Source: Roseburia hominis (GTDB lineage Bacteria > Bacillota > Clostridia > Lachnospirales > Lachnospiraceae). From it: 64,000 nucleotides of DNA. The stretch is from positions 62,001-126,000 of the forward strand of contig NZ_JADYUI010000003.1 of the NCBI RefSeq assembly GCF_021531695.1, written 5' to 3'. Every line of letters starts with the position of its first letter. Position 1 is the first letter of the stretch. This document shows, one piece after another, positions 36,808 to 45,404 of this stretch. Under the pieces are notes generated by a model. The model ran no database searches. It was given only the letters and a program-made list of their open reading frames with translations, and was not told the DNA's origin. Both the position numbers and the translations under genes were made by a program.

Positions 36808-38091
36808 TTAAACCGTCTCCAATGCCTGTTTTAAATCAGCAATAATGTCCTCTGCATTTTCGATTCCGACCGAAAAACGGATCAGATCCGGTGCGATACC
36901 TGCTTCCTTTAACTGCTCATCTGTCATCTGTCTGTGCGTATGGCTTGCCGGATTAAGCACACAGGTTCTTGCATCTGCTACATGTGTTACAATTGCTGCA
37001 AGCTTCAGATGATCCATAAATGGAATTGCAACATCCCGTCCACCTTTTAAGCCAAAAGAAATCACTCCACAGGTTCCATTTGGCATATATTTCTTTGCCA
37101 GTTCATGATATTTATTCTCTTTTAAGCCGGCATAATTGACCCATGCCACCTTCTCATGCGCATTCAAAAACTCGGCTACTTTGGTTGCATTCTCGCAATG
37201 ACGCGGCACTCTGAGATGTAAAGTTTCCAGTCCTACATTTAATAAAAACGCATTCATCGGAGAAGGAATCGAGCCAAGATCCCGCATCAATTGTGCGGTA
37301 GCCTTTGTAATGTATGCCTTCTTTCCGAATTTTTCAGCATAAACAATACCATGATAAGATTCATCCGGTGTTGTAAGTCCCGGAAACTTGTCTTTGTGCG
37401 CCATCCAGTCAAAATTTCCGCTGTCTACAATACATCCACCGATTGCCATTGCATGACCATCCATGTATTTTGTGGTAGAATGTGTCACAATGTCTGCGCC
37501 CCATTCAAATGGTCTGCAGTTAATCGGTGTTGCAAATGTATTGTCAACAATAAGCGGTACTCCATGCTCATGTGCTAACTTTGCAAATTTCTCGATATCT
37601 AAAACAACTAAAGCCGGGTTAGAAATCGTCTCTGCAAATACCGCTTTCGTATTCGGCTTAAATGCCTTGCATAATTCTTCATAAGAAGCATCCGGATCAA
37701 CAAATGTACAATCAATCCCCTGCTTTTTTAATGTTGTTCCGTATAAATTATACGTTCCTCCATAAACAGAATTGGAAACCACGATATGATCTCCGGCTTC
37801 GCAGATATTAAAGATAGCATAATAATTTGCTGCCTGACCAGAAGACGTAAGAATTGCCGCAACACCGCCTTCTAAATCAGCAATCTTTGCTGCAACCATA
37901 TCATTCGTCGGATTCTGCAATCTGCTGTAAAAATATCCCTCATCCTCTAAATCAAACAAACGTCCCATCTCGTCACTGTTATCATATTTAAACGTTGTAC
38001 TTTGATAAATCGGAAGAATTCTCGATTCGCCCTTTTTCGGTTTCCAGCCGGATTGAATACATTTTGTTTCGATACTGTAATTATCACTCAT
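36808..38091 (-). CDS. metY: O-acetylhomoserine sulfhydrylase (Cys/Met metabolism PLP enzyme)
   Basis: PLP enzyme of 427 residues in the MetB/MetC/MetY family. The phosphate/PLP site is seen in LTSSGQAANYYAI and SNSVYGGTYNLY, and the Schiff-base Lys lies in THSTTKYMDGHAMAIGG near residue 205. Overall length (>420) and the long C-terminal insert (FGKKAYITKATAQLMRDLG) fit O-acetylhomoserine aminocarboxypropyltransferase better than cystathionine lyases. It would make homocysteine from sulfide and O-acetylhomoserine. ATG at 38091 follows AAGGAG by 8 bases and overlaps the preceding CFI-box gene by 8 bases. Confidence 0.9.
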   Translation of the reverse strand: MSDNYSIETKCIQSGWKPKKGESRILPIYQSTTFKYDNSDEMGRLFDLEDEGYFYSRLQNPTNDMVAAKIADLEGGVAAILTSSGQAANYYAIFNICEAGDHIVVSNSVYGGTYNLYGTTLKKQGIDCTFVDPDASYEELCKAFKPNTKAVFAETISNPALVVLDIEKFAKLAHEHGVPLIVDNTFATPINCRPFEWGADIVTHSTTKYMDGHAMAIGGCIVDSGNFDWMAHKDKFPGLTTPDESYHGIVYAEKFGKKAYITKATAQLMRDLGSIPSPMNAFLLNVGLETLHLRVPRHCENATKVAEFLNAHEKVAWVNYAGLKENKYHELAKKYMPNGTCGVISFGLKGGRDVAIPFMDHLKLAAIVTHVADARTCVLNPASHTHRQMTDEQLKEAGIAPDLIRFSVGIENAEDIIADLKQALETV

Positions 38092-38860
38092 GATCACTTC
38101 TCCTTATATCAAAATATTTCTTTTGTAAATCATACACCATATTGGTATAACAAACCATACAACCTTCGTTATCACCTGCTTCAATCAACTCAATGCAGGG
38201 CTTTAAATAAGTCGTCCAGATATCCTTAAAAATTTCCTCACGCTCCGGTTTACGGTTGATTCTTTTCACAATCGTTGGTGCAATATCATAATAACGCCGA
38301 ATCAGCTCGGCACCATTTTCCTGACCTGCAAGGTAATGATCCCTGTAATCCCGCAGTAAAGTCAATTCATAACATTCGTCCGGTTTCCCCAGGCTTTCGC
38401 AAACAGCTGTCGTAATATAACAATAACGCTGTTTAAAACCGGCATTTATTGTTTCAAATGTCGCAGGTTTTAAATCCGTCTTTGGAAAATGCTTTTTCCA
38501 TACATCAATTAATTTTTCAACAAATGAAACACCATTTTCTTTGTCTTTATCTAAAATTGCCGGAAACACATAGGTAACCAGTGTCATATTGTAATCGGCA
38601 AGTTTTTGTTCGATTTTTCTTTTCTTTATCAGTAATTCTAATTCTTTGTCAATTTCTGCGGCAAATGCTTCTGCGATATCACACATTGCCTGCTCTTTAT
38701 TGTCTGACTCACCAATAGTCTGTTTCAGGCTGCTTAAGATTTCTTTGTGAATTTCTTCGAATTTATGAAACTTTTCTTCGTAGGTATCTTTCTTAAAATC
38801 TTTTATCGGATCTTTCATGAAATGCAGCATTCCAAGCAATCCAATAACATTTTTATCCAT
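38084..38860 (-). CDS. CFI-box-CTERM domain protein
   Basis: Cytosolic protein of 258 residues. The N-terminal ~150 residues are helical and charged (FHKFEEIHKEILSSLKQ). The C-terminal part carries CYITTAVCESLGKPDECYEL, then LRDYRDHYL and a YYDIAP motif, which match the CFI-box C-terminal domain found in Firmicutes proteins of unknown role. Cys residues in this motif could bind metal. GAGG precedes the start. Overlap with metY suggests coupled expression, but no link in function is evident. Confidence 0.75.
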   Translation of the reverse strand: MDKNVIGLLGMLHFMKDPIKDFKKDTYEEKFHKFEEIHKEILSSLKQTIGESDNKEQAMCDIAEAFAAEIDKELELLIKKRKIEQKLADYNMTLVTYVFPAILDKDKENGVSFVEKLIDVWKKHFPKTDLKPATFETINAGFKQRYCYITTAVCESLGKPDECYELTLLRDYRDHYLAGQENGAELIRRYYDIAPTIVKRINRKPEREEIFKDIWTTYLKPCIELIEAGDNEGCMVCYTNMVYDLQKKYFDIRRSDHE

Positions 38861-38945
38861 TTTTAAACCTCTGCCTAAAGGTATTTCACAGGAAAATTTT
38901 TCTTTTACACATTAATGTAATAATGCATTTCCTATGATACAGAAA

Positions 38946-38970
38946 GAATCCCGCAAAGCGAGATTCCTTC
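38946..38970 (-). terminator. Probable terminator of yebC
   Basis: Minus-strand GGAATCTCGC-TTT-GCGGGATTC forms a 9-bp stem with one mismatch, followed by TTTCTG, 10-30 bases after the yebC stop. The U-run is short, so confidence is moderate. Confidence 0.5.
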
Positions 38971-38979
38971 TTCCTTATA

Positions 38980-39708
38980 TTATTCGTCCCAGTTATGATA
39001 AACTTCCTGAACATCATCATCTTCATCCAGAAAATCTAAAATTCTCTGGATATTGTTAAGATCTTTTTCATCGGAAAGTTCAACATAAGTCTGCGGAATC
39101 ATGGTAACTTCCGCATTTGCCATCACAATGTTTTCTTTTTCCAAAGCTTCGCGCACTTCACTAAATGCTTCCGGTGCAGTTAAGATTTCGAAATCTTCTT
39201 CCTCTTCATTAAAATCATCTGCGCCTGCATCCAAAGCTAACATCATAAGGTCATCCGCATCCATGTCGCAGTCTTCTTTTGCAATAATAATCTGACCCTT
39301 TTCATCAAACATATAAGATACGCATCCCTGTGTGCCAATGCTTCCCTGTCCTTTTGAAAAAGCATTTCGCACATTTGCTGCTGTACGGTTTTTATTATCT
39401 GTTAAAGCTTTCACAATGATTGCAGTTCCGCTTGGCCCATAACCTTCATATGTAACGCTTTCATAATTGACAGCATCTGCGCTTCCGGCAGCCTTTTTGA
39501 TTCCTCTGTCAATTGTGTCGTTTGGCATATTGTTTGCCTTTGCTTTTGCAATCACATCTCTTAATTTACTGTTATTTGAAGGATCCGGACCGCCTTCTTT
39601 TACAGCAATCGCAATTTCTCTACCAATAATCGTAAAGATTTTTCCTTTTGCCGCATCATTCTTTTCCTTTTTATGCTTAATATTTGCAAATTTGGAATGT
39701 CCTGACAT
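38980..39708 (-). CDS. yebC: YebC/PmpR family protein
   Basis: Product of 242 residues with the diagnostic N-terminus MSGHSKFANIKHKKEKNDAAKG, followed by IFTIIGREIAIAVKEGG and YEGYGPSGTAIIVKALTDNK. The family was long annotated as a transcriptional regulator; recent work links members to relief of ribosome stalling. The sequence cannot tell these roles apart. ATG at 39708 follows GAGGAA; the eight in-frame upstream codons are rejected on that basis. Confidence 0.96.
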   Translation of the reverse strand: MSGHSKFANIKHKKEKNDAAKGKIFTIIGREIAIAVKEGGPDPSNNSKLRDVIAKAKANNMPNDTIDRGIKKAAGSADAVNYESVTYEGYGPSGTAIIVKALTDNKNRTAANVRNAFSKGQGSIGTQGCVSYMFDEKGQIIIAKEDCDMDADDLMMLALDAGADDFNEEEEDFEILTAPEAFSEVREALEKENIVMANAEVTMIPQTYVELSDEKDLNNIQRILDFLDEDDDVQEVYHNWDE

Positions 39709-39778
39709 AAATAATTCCTCTTTTCTAATCAAGTTTTCTATACATTAAATCCTATCTTTAGAATTTACTGCCATTTCT

Positions 39779-40711
39779 TTATTCTATCATTTTTTTATCA
39801 TCCTGACAAGAAGCACCCTCATTCTTTTCTGCGGTATTCCCTGCAGCCTTTACTACTTTTACGGATTTTACCATTTTATTCTCTACACTTTGCACCATAA
39901 AACAATAACCGCCAAATGTGATATTAAATGTCTCTCCGTCATTTGGAATCTTTCCAAGCAGTGAAATTAAGAAACCATTTAACGTATCATAATCTTCCGT
40001 ATCTAATTCGAGATTCAAAGCTTCTGATACTTCCTCTAAATCAGCCATCCCGTTCATAAGATAACTGCCGTTTGGCAAACGTTCCATCATAACGTTTTCC
40101 TCGTCATGCTCGTCAAAGATATTCCCGACGATTTCCTCTAAAATATCCTCCATTGCAACCAGTCCTACCATCTGACCATACTCATCCACTACAATGACCA
40201 TATGGCATTTTGCAGACTGCATCTCTTTAAATAACGCATGAATATTTCTGGTTTCCGGGATAAACTTAACATCACTGACGAGTCCTTCAATTTCTTTGAT
40301 TGGTGTATGATAAAATTCCGGTTTCAGACTGAAAGCCAATGCTTCCTTGATATGTAAAATACCGACGATATTATCGATATTTTCTAAGTAGACCGGACAT
40401 CTGGAAAAACGGTTCTCCACAATAAAATGAATCGCCTCTTCCAACGTCATCTCACCATCAATGGCTGCCACATTCTTACGATGTGTCATAATGTCTTTTG
40501 CTTCCTTGTCACCAAACTCAAAAATGTTGTGAATCATCTCTGCTTCGCTTTCCAGCAAAACACCCTTCTCATGGCCTTCATTTACCATGGAAATAATCTC
40601 TTCTTCTGTTACGTCCTCCTCATGTGAAAACGGTGTCTTTTTCATAATTCCCCGCAAAAATGCAACGATTCGACCGAAAATACCCAACGGGGGATTCGCG
40701 CCATCATCCAT
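39779..40711 (-). CDS. CBS/CorC_HlyC domain protein (hemolysin family, no membrane domain)
   Basis: Product of 310 residues. Two CBS domains occupy about 68-190 (IMTHRKNVAAIDGEMTLEEA, then MVIVVDEYGQMVGLVAMEDI), and a CorC_HlyC domain about 200-285 (DYDTLNGFLISLLGKIPNDGE). The N-terminal DUF21 transmembrane region of CNNM/YtfL-type transporters is absent, so it resembles the short CorC/TlyC form linked to divalent-cation efflux. The function remains inferred. Start lies 12 bases after AAGGAG. It is flanked by mazF and yebC. Confidence 0.85.
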   Translation of the reverse strand: MDDGANPPLGIFGRIVAFLRGIMKKTPFSHEEDVTEEEIISMVNEGHEKGVLLESEAEMIHNIFEFGDKEAKDIMTHRKNVAAIDGEMTLEEAIHFIVENRFSRCPVYLENIDNIVGILHIKEALAFSLKPEFYHTPIKEIEGLVSDVKFIPETRNIHALFKEMQSAKCHMVIVVDEYGQMVGLVAMEDILEEIVGNIFDEHDEENVMMERLPNGSYLMNGMADLEEVSEALNLELDTEDYDTLNGFLISLLGKIPNDGETFNITFGGYCFMVQSVENKMVKSVKVVKAAGNTAEKNEGASCQDDKKMIE

Positions 40712-40795
40712 AATTTTTTTCTACTCCTTATCTTATTTGTATTTATTGTGTAAACATCTGAAATATACCATTTTATAAAAGATAAGTCAAGAAAT

Positions 40796-41143
40796 CTATG
40801 TATAAAGCTCTAAGCTTATTTCCAATGCCTTATCCACTTTAACCAGAATATCCTGATCCAAATGGCATACTTTATCTTTTAATCTTCGTTTATCAATGGT
40901 ACGAAGCTGCTCTAATAAAATAACGGAATCCTTAATAATTTCGCACTTTTTACAGTCTAATTCGACATGCGTCGGAAGCTTCGCTTTATTCATCTTAGAC
41001 GTGATTGCTGCACAGATAACGGTCGGGCTGTGTCTGTTTCCAACATCATTTTGTATAATTAATACCGGACGGATTCCGCCCTGTTCCGAACCAATTACCG
41101 GTCTTAAATCTGCATAAAAAATATCTCCACGTCGAATTATCAT
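40796..41143 (-). CDS. mazF: MazF/EndoA-type mRNA endonuclease toxin
   Basis: PemK/MazF-family RNase of 115 residues. Family motifs are [23 protein letters not shown] at the N-terminus, [19 protein letters not shown] and [17 protein letters not shown], very close to Bacillus NdoA. ATG at 41143 is 8 bases after GGAG; earlier GTG/ATG codons are too near that site. In Bacillus the antitoxin gene lies between alr and ndoA, but here only 82 bases separate them and hold no ORF. Any antitoxin must be elsewhere. Confidence 0.93.
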   Translation of the reverse strand: MIIRRGDIFYADLRPVIGSEQGGIRPVLIIQNDVGNRHSPTVICAAITSKMNKAKLPTHVELDCKKCEIIKDSVILLEQLRTIDKRRLKDKVCHLDQDILVKVDKALEISLELYT

Positions 41144-41225
41144 ATTCATCACTCCATAATATCAGCTTATACAAACAGTATTTCCAATTTTATCGAGTGT
41201 ATTCATTTTTATCCTTTTTTAACAT

Positions 41226-42395
41226 TTATTCCGAAAAATAATCTCTTGTACTTACGATTTTTCCATTCTTTACAAAAACGCGCGGAATCCGTTTTCCCAG
41301 ATCACAGACAAATTCGTAATTGAATCTTTTGGATAAATCTCCCAGTTCTTCTGCCGTGATTCTTTCACTTCCGTCTCTTCCAAGCAAAGTAACCTCATCC
41401 CCGGTTTTTACCTCCGGAATATCCGTCACATTTACCATAAACTGATCCATACAGACTCTGCCACAAATCGGTGCTTTCTTTCCATGAATCAGAACATAGC
41501 CTTTATTTGAAAGACTTCTCGGATATCCGTCTCCATAACCAACCGGAATCGTTGCAATCCGTTCTTCCTTTGTAGTCGTATAAGTTCCGCCATAACTGAT
41601 TTGTCTGCCTGCCTCTAACGTCTTCACATAGGAAATTTTACTTTTTAATTCCAATGCCGGAGCCAGGTCGATTTTACTTTTATCTACTTCGTCCGATGGC
41701 CATAACCCGTAAAGTGTGATTCCTGCTCTTACAATATCCATATTTGCAGCAGGAATCTCTACGATTCCTGCACTATTTGAGCAATGCTTGTATGGAATCG
41801 TAACCCCTTCTCTTTCCGTCAGTTCAATCATATGTTTAAAAAGTTCAATCTGATGGTTTGCAGAAGTCTTATCATATTCGTCTGCTTTTGCAAAATGGGT
41901 AAAGATTCCCTCCACTATTATATGTGGCAACGCAGCAATCTGCGCTATTAATTTTGCATTTTCTTCTCTGACCTGTAGTCCGATACGGCTCATCCCGGTA
42001 TCAATTTTAATATGTATCTTTACATCATGATTTAAACTGGTTGCAATATCCGAAAAGCTTTTTGCCATTTCCATTGTAAAGACAGCCGGTCTTAAATCAT
42101 TTAAAATAATATCCTCATACTGGTCTTCAAACGTATAACCTAAAATCAGAATTGGTTTTTTTACCCCATGTCTTCGTAAAATCAATCCTTCTTCTACGGT
42201 TGCCACGCAAAATCCAAATAAATAGTCTAAACTCTCAATCGTATTTGCAATCTCTATTGCACCATGTCCATAGCCGTCTGTTTTAATCACGGCAAACATT
42301 TTCGTACCTTCTTTTAGTTTTGCATGCATTGCTTCCATGTTGTGACAGATTGCGTCTAAATTTATTTTGGCATAAACTCTGCTATAAGTTTTCAC
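41226..42395 (-). CDS. alr: Alanine racemase
   Basis: PLP enzyme of 389 residues making D-alanine for peptidoglycan. The Schiff-base Lys is in MFAVIKTDGYGHGA near residue 38, with RIGLQVREE, and the catalytic Tyr in the YGDGYPR segment region; C-terminal CGRVCMDQFMVNVTD is typical. GTG at 42395 is 8 bases after AGAAGG and is preferred over the GTG at 42404, which lies next to it. It overlaps nnrDE by 14 bases. The nnrDE-alr-mazF order resembles the Bacillus alr-ndoA locus. Confidence 0.96.
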   Translation of the reverse strand: MKTYSRVYAKINLDAICHNMEAMHAKLKEGTKMFAVIKTDGYGHGAIEIANTIESLDYLFGFCVATVEEGLILRRHGVKKPILILGYTFEDQYEDIILNDLRPAVFTMEMAKSFSDIATSLNHDVKIHIKIDTGMSRIGLQVREENAKLIAQIAALPHIIVEGIFTHFAKADEYDKTSANHQIELFKHMIELTEREGVTIPYKHCSNSAGIVEIPAANMDIVRAGITLYGLWPSDEVDKSKIDLAPALELKSKISYVKTLEAGRQISYGGTYTTTKEERIATIPVGYGDGYPRSLSNKGYVLIHGKKAPICGRVCMDQFMVNVTDIPEVKTGDEVTLLGRDGSERITAEELGDLSKRFNYEFVCDLGKRIPRVFVKNGKIVSTRDYFSE

Positions 42396-43893
42396 TTTCT
42401 TCACCTTCTATTTTCATTACTTTTTTGATTCCGGCTGCAATGTCAGATGCCATCAGCCCATGATAGCCCACTTCTTCTGCCATCATATCACCGGAACGCC
42501 CATGAATATAAACACCAAGCGGTGCCGCAAGTTCCGGTGATGTTCCCTGTGCAACAAGTCCTGCCAAAAGACCACATAACACATCTCCGCTTCCGGCAGT
42601 CGCCATCCCATGATTTCCGCTTAGGTTAACATACGTTTTCCCATAGGGAATACTACATATAGTTCTCGCATCTTTTAATACACAGATTACATTATAAGTA
42701 CGTGCAAATTCTTCGGCTTCCGAAATCAGATTATCCTTAATATAAGAAACCGGAACTTCCCGCAAAGATGCCATTTCTCCAAGATGCGGTGTTACAATAA
42801 GCTCTGTGTGCGGTCTTAACAATTGATTGCTGTCCATTGCCAGAATATTTAATGCATCCGCATCCATAATAACCGGAACAGAAGAAACATTTAATACAGT
42901 TTTTACCATTTCCCCTGCCCAGGCATCTGTTCCGATTCCGGGCCCGATTGCAACCACATCCGCCCATTGAATTGCCGCAGTAAGCTCCGCTTTTTCCGTT
43001 TTTTTTGCACCATATGCTATAAGTATTGCTTCCGGAACATTACTTAGAATTGCAGTACGATTTTCCTCTGCTGTAAAGACCCGCACAAGTCCCGCACCAG
43101 AAGCATACGCTGCTTTTGCGGCAAGAATTGCTGCTCCTGCCATATTACTGCTTCCCGCAATTAAAAGAACCTTGCCATAGCTTCCCTTATGGGAACGATT
43201 TTCTCTCTTCGGAAGGAAATCCAGATCCTTCTTTTGCACAGCATAATAAGAAGGCTTCTTTCCTAACCAGCTATGCGCTTCAATACCAATATCACAGACC
43301 TTAAGGATTCCTGTATAATCCGCACCCGGATACAAAATCTGACCAAGCTTTTTATAGGCAAACGTTACCGTCATATCTGCTTTTACCGCAATTCCCATCA
43401 CCTGGCCGCTGTCGGTAGAAATTCCGGATGCAATATCAATCGAAACCACATTACTTTTGCTGGCATTGATGTGTTCCATCAGTATTGCCAGCTTTCCTTC
43501 AATCGCTCTTGAAAGCCCGATTCCAAAGATGGCATCAACTATTAAAGTATAGTCCTTATCCTGCCATTCTTCGATAATATTTAATCCATACTTTTTTGCG
43601 ATGTCTGTCTGACGCTTCATGCCATCCGAAAATTTCTTTGCAGAATCCGCTAAAAGAATGGTCACGTCATAACCTTCCAAAGCAAGTAGCCGTGCAACAG
43701 CGACACCATCTCCTCCATTATTGCCATTCCCGCAGACTACAAGAATCCGATCCATGGGATACCTGCCTTCTTTGATACAGGAAACGACCGAGAGCGCCGC
43801 ACGCTCCATTAACACCTCGGAAGGCACACCAAATTCTTCTATTGTATTTCTGTCACAATTTTTCATTTCTCTGGAATTCACCAGATATTCCAT
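42382..43893 (-). CDS. nnrDE: Bifunctional NAD(P)H-hydrate epimerase/dehydratase
   Basis: Repairs damaged NAD(P)H hydrates. The 503-residue protein has an N-terminal YjeF_N epimerase domain (VVCGNGNNGGDGVAVARLL near 53-71) and a C-terminal ribokinase-like dehydratase domain (LLIAGSSNMAGAAILAAKAA, VTPHLGEMASL and NHGMATAGSGDVLCGLLAGL). ATG at 43893 (MEYLVNSREMKN) follows GAAGG; 13 in-frame codons upstream are rejected. Coupled to alr by overlap. Confidence 0.95.
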   Translation of the reverse strand: MEYLVNSREMKNCDRNTIEEFGVPSEVLMERAALSVVSCIKEGRYPMDRILVVCGNGNNGGDGVAVARLLALEGYDVTILLADSAKKFSDGMKRQTDIAKKYGLNIIEEWQDKDYTLIVDAIFGIGLSRAIEGKLAILMEHINASKSNVVSIDIASGISTDSGQVMGIAVKADMTVTFAYKKLGQILYPGADYTGILKVCDIGIEAHSWLGKKPSYYAVQKKDLDFLPKRENRSHKGSYGKVLLIAGSSNMAGAAILAAKAAYASGAGLVRVFTAEENRTAILSNVPEAILIAYGAKKTEKAELTAAIQWADVVAIGPGIGTDAWAGEMVKTVLNVSSVPVIMDADALNILAMDSNQLLRPHTELIVTPHLGEMASLREVPVSYIKDNLISEAEEFARTYNVICVLKDARTICSIPYGKTYVNLSGNHGMATAGSGDVLCGLLAGLVAQGTSPELAAPLGVYIHGRSGDMMAEEVGYHGLMASDIAAGIKKVMKIEGEESENL

Positions 43894-43923
43894 ACTTTCA
43901 CCTTCTTTGGTCCCTATGATATC

Positions 43924-43963
43924 AAAAAACACGCTCTACCAGAAATAGGCAAAGCGTATGTTT
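43924..43963 (-). terminator. Terminator after the coiled-coil gene
   Basis: Minus-strand AACATACGCTTTGCC and GGTAGAGCGTGTT pair with a 2-base bulge, followed by a TTTTTT run, directly after the stop at 43964. Confidence 0.75.
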
Positions 43964-44635
43964 TTATGGTTGTTTTTTATTCTTCTGATTCTCCTTTTGT
44001 ACCGAAGGAGAATCCCCTGTTTCTGCATAAAGTTCATCATATTTTAAGTCAAAAATATTAATAATTCCTGCTCCGAAAATATTATGTAAATAGGAATAAA
44101 GCTGTTTGTTTACACTCTCACGATTTGCTTTTTCCATCGCATTGATTTTAGCCTGTTCCCGCGTTTTTTCAAGCCATTCTGCGATTTCTCCTATCGCCTT
44201 GCCATTATCCTGCATAGTCTGATAGCAAAACTGCATGGTCTCTAACATGAGTGTTTTGTTTGCTTCCTCTAATTTCTTCGGAAGTGTAGTGTTAAGATTA
44301 TTGGCATCATCCAGTTTTTTATTGATATCATCAATCAGGCGGCTGTCTGCCTTTAATCGCTTTTCCGGCAGAGTATTCCTATTCTCTGTCTCTGCTCCCT
44401 GCATATTCTGCATGACATTATCCATAAGCTTTTGCTTTAAGGCGTTAAGTTCTTTGATATCATCATTTACCTTGCCCTGCTTTGCTAAAAGCTTATTGAC
44501 CTTTTCCTCTGCACGTTTAACTTTTGATGGTTTCTCCACAACGTCAAAGAGCTGATGCCATCTTTGATCTAATACCAGAATCGGTATCTTTTTTCCTTCT
44601 AATGCATCCCTAAAATAATCCTGTTTCCCACTCAT
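43964..44635 (-). CDS. Coiled-coil hypothetical protein downstream of rex
   Basis: Product of about 223 residues, not recognised. It is strongly charged and predicted helical with a long coiled-coil stretch (about 45-170, with EEKVNKLLAKQGKVNDDIKE and KKLDDANNLNTTLPKKLEEA). A short globular N-terminus (IPILVLDQRWHQLF) and a conserved-looking end (LYSYLHNIFGAGIINIFDL) flank it. No signal or membrane segment is seen. ATG at 44635 is chosen; a GTG at 44683 is possible. It is 55 bases after rex and ends in a good terminator, suggesting co-transcription with rex. Confidence 0.65.
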   Translation of the reverse strand: MSGKQDYFRDALEGKKIPILVLDQRWHQLFDVVEKPSKVKRAEEKVNKLLAKQGKVNDDIKELNALKQKLMDNVMQNMQGAETENRNTLPEKRLKADSRLIDDINKKLDDANNLNTTLPKKLEEANKTLMLETMQFCYQTMQDNGKAIGEIAEWLEKTREQAKINAMEKANRESVNKQLYSYLHNIFGAGIINIFDLKYDELYAETGDSPSVQKENQKNKKQP

Positions 44636-44690
44636 AACTTCTACACCCGTTCTCTTTTGTAAATTGATTTCACGACGCTTCACATCTCAT

Positions 44691-45323
44691 TTACTGCCTG
44701 CTCTTTACAATATTATAAGAAAGCTGCATCAGACTATCCGAAAGGTGTACATTTTCTACGACCACATCTCTGTCTAAGAGCTGCAAATCAACATGTGCGA
44801 AATTCCAGATGGCATGAATTCCAAGATCAACCACCTTATTTGCCACCGATTCCGCTGCCTCTTTCGGCATGGTAAGCGTTGCAATATCGACCTTATGATG
44901 CTTTACAAAATCCTCCAGTTCATCCAACATACGGACTTCAATGTCACGCACAAAAGTTCCTTTTAATGCAGGATTCACATCAAAAAGTCCTATAATGACA
45001 AACCCAAGTTTTTCAAATTTAACATAATTAGCCAATGCCTGACCAAGATTTCCGGCACCGATTACAATAATATTGTGCTTTTGTGTCAAGCCTAAAATCT
45101 TACCAATTTCATCATAAAGATATTTCACATTGTATCCGTATCCCTGTTGTCCGAACCCTCCGAAATTGTTAAGATCCTGTCTGATCTGTGAAGCAGTTAC
45201 CTGCATACGATAACTCAATTCGTTGGATGAAATACGTTCTACTCCTTCATCGATTAGTTCTCCCAAATATCTGTAATATCGCGGCATTCTGCGAATTACT
45301 GCCTGTGAAATTTCTTTTTCCAC
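44691..45323 (-). CDS. rex: Redox-sensing transcriptional repressor Rex
   Basis: NADH-responsive repressor of fermentation genes, 210 residues. The N-terminal winged helix (AVIRRMPRYYRYLGEL, SYRMQVTASQIRQDLNNFG) is followed by the Rossmann domain (NIIVIGAGNLGQALANY) and the C-terminal swapped helix. The start is GTG at 45323, 7 bases after GGGGG; longer in-frame sequence lacks a ribosome site and family support. It lies downstream of the ABC-F gene. Confidence 0.96.
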   Translation of the reverse strand: MEKEISQAVIRRMPRYYRYLGELIDEGVERISSNELSYRMQVTASQIRQDLNNFGGFGQQGYGYNVKYLYDEIGKILGLTQKHNIIVIGAGNLGQALANYVKFEKLGFVIIGLFDVNPALKGTFVRDIEVRMLDELEDFVKHHKVDIATLTMPKEAAESVANKVVDLGIHAIWNFAHVDLQLLDRDVVVENVHLSDSLMQLSYNIVKSRQ

Positions 45324-45404
45324 GATAGTACCCCCTTGACTTATCACTGTTGATTTTATTATAAGATGTTTGCCATTCCCTGTCAATGCGTTAAAAATTT
45401 AACA

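Noticed and set aside
45324-45386. Longer N-terminus for Rex
   Set aside because: The extra 21 codons lack a ribosome site and do not resemble Rex; the GTG at 45323 has GGGGG 7 bases upstream.
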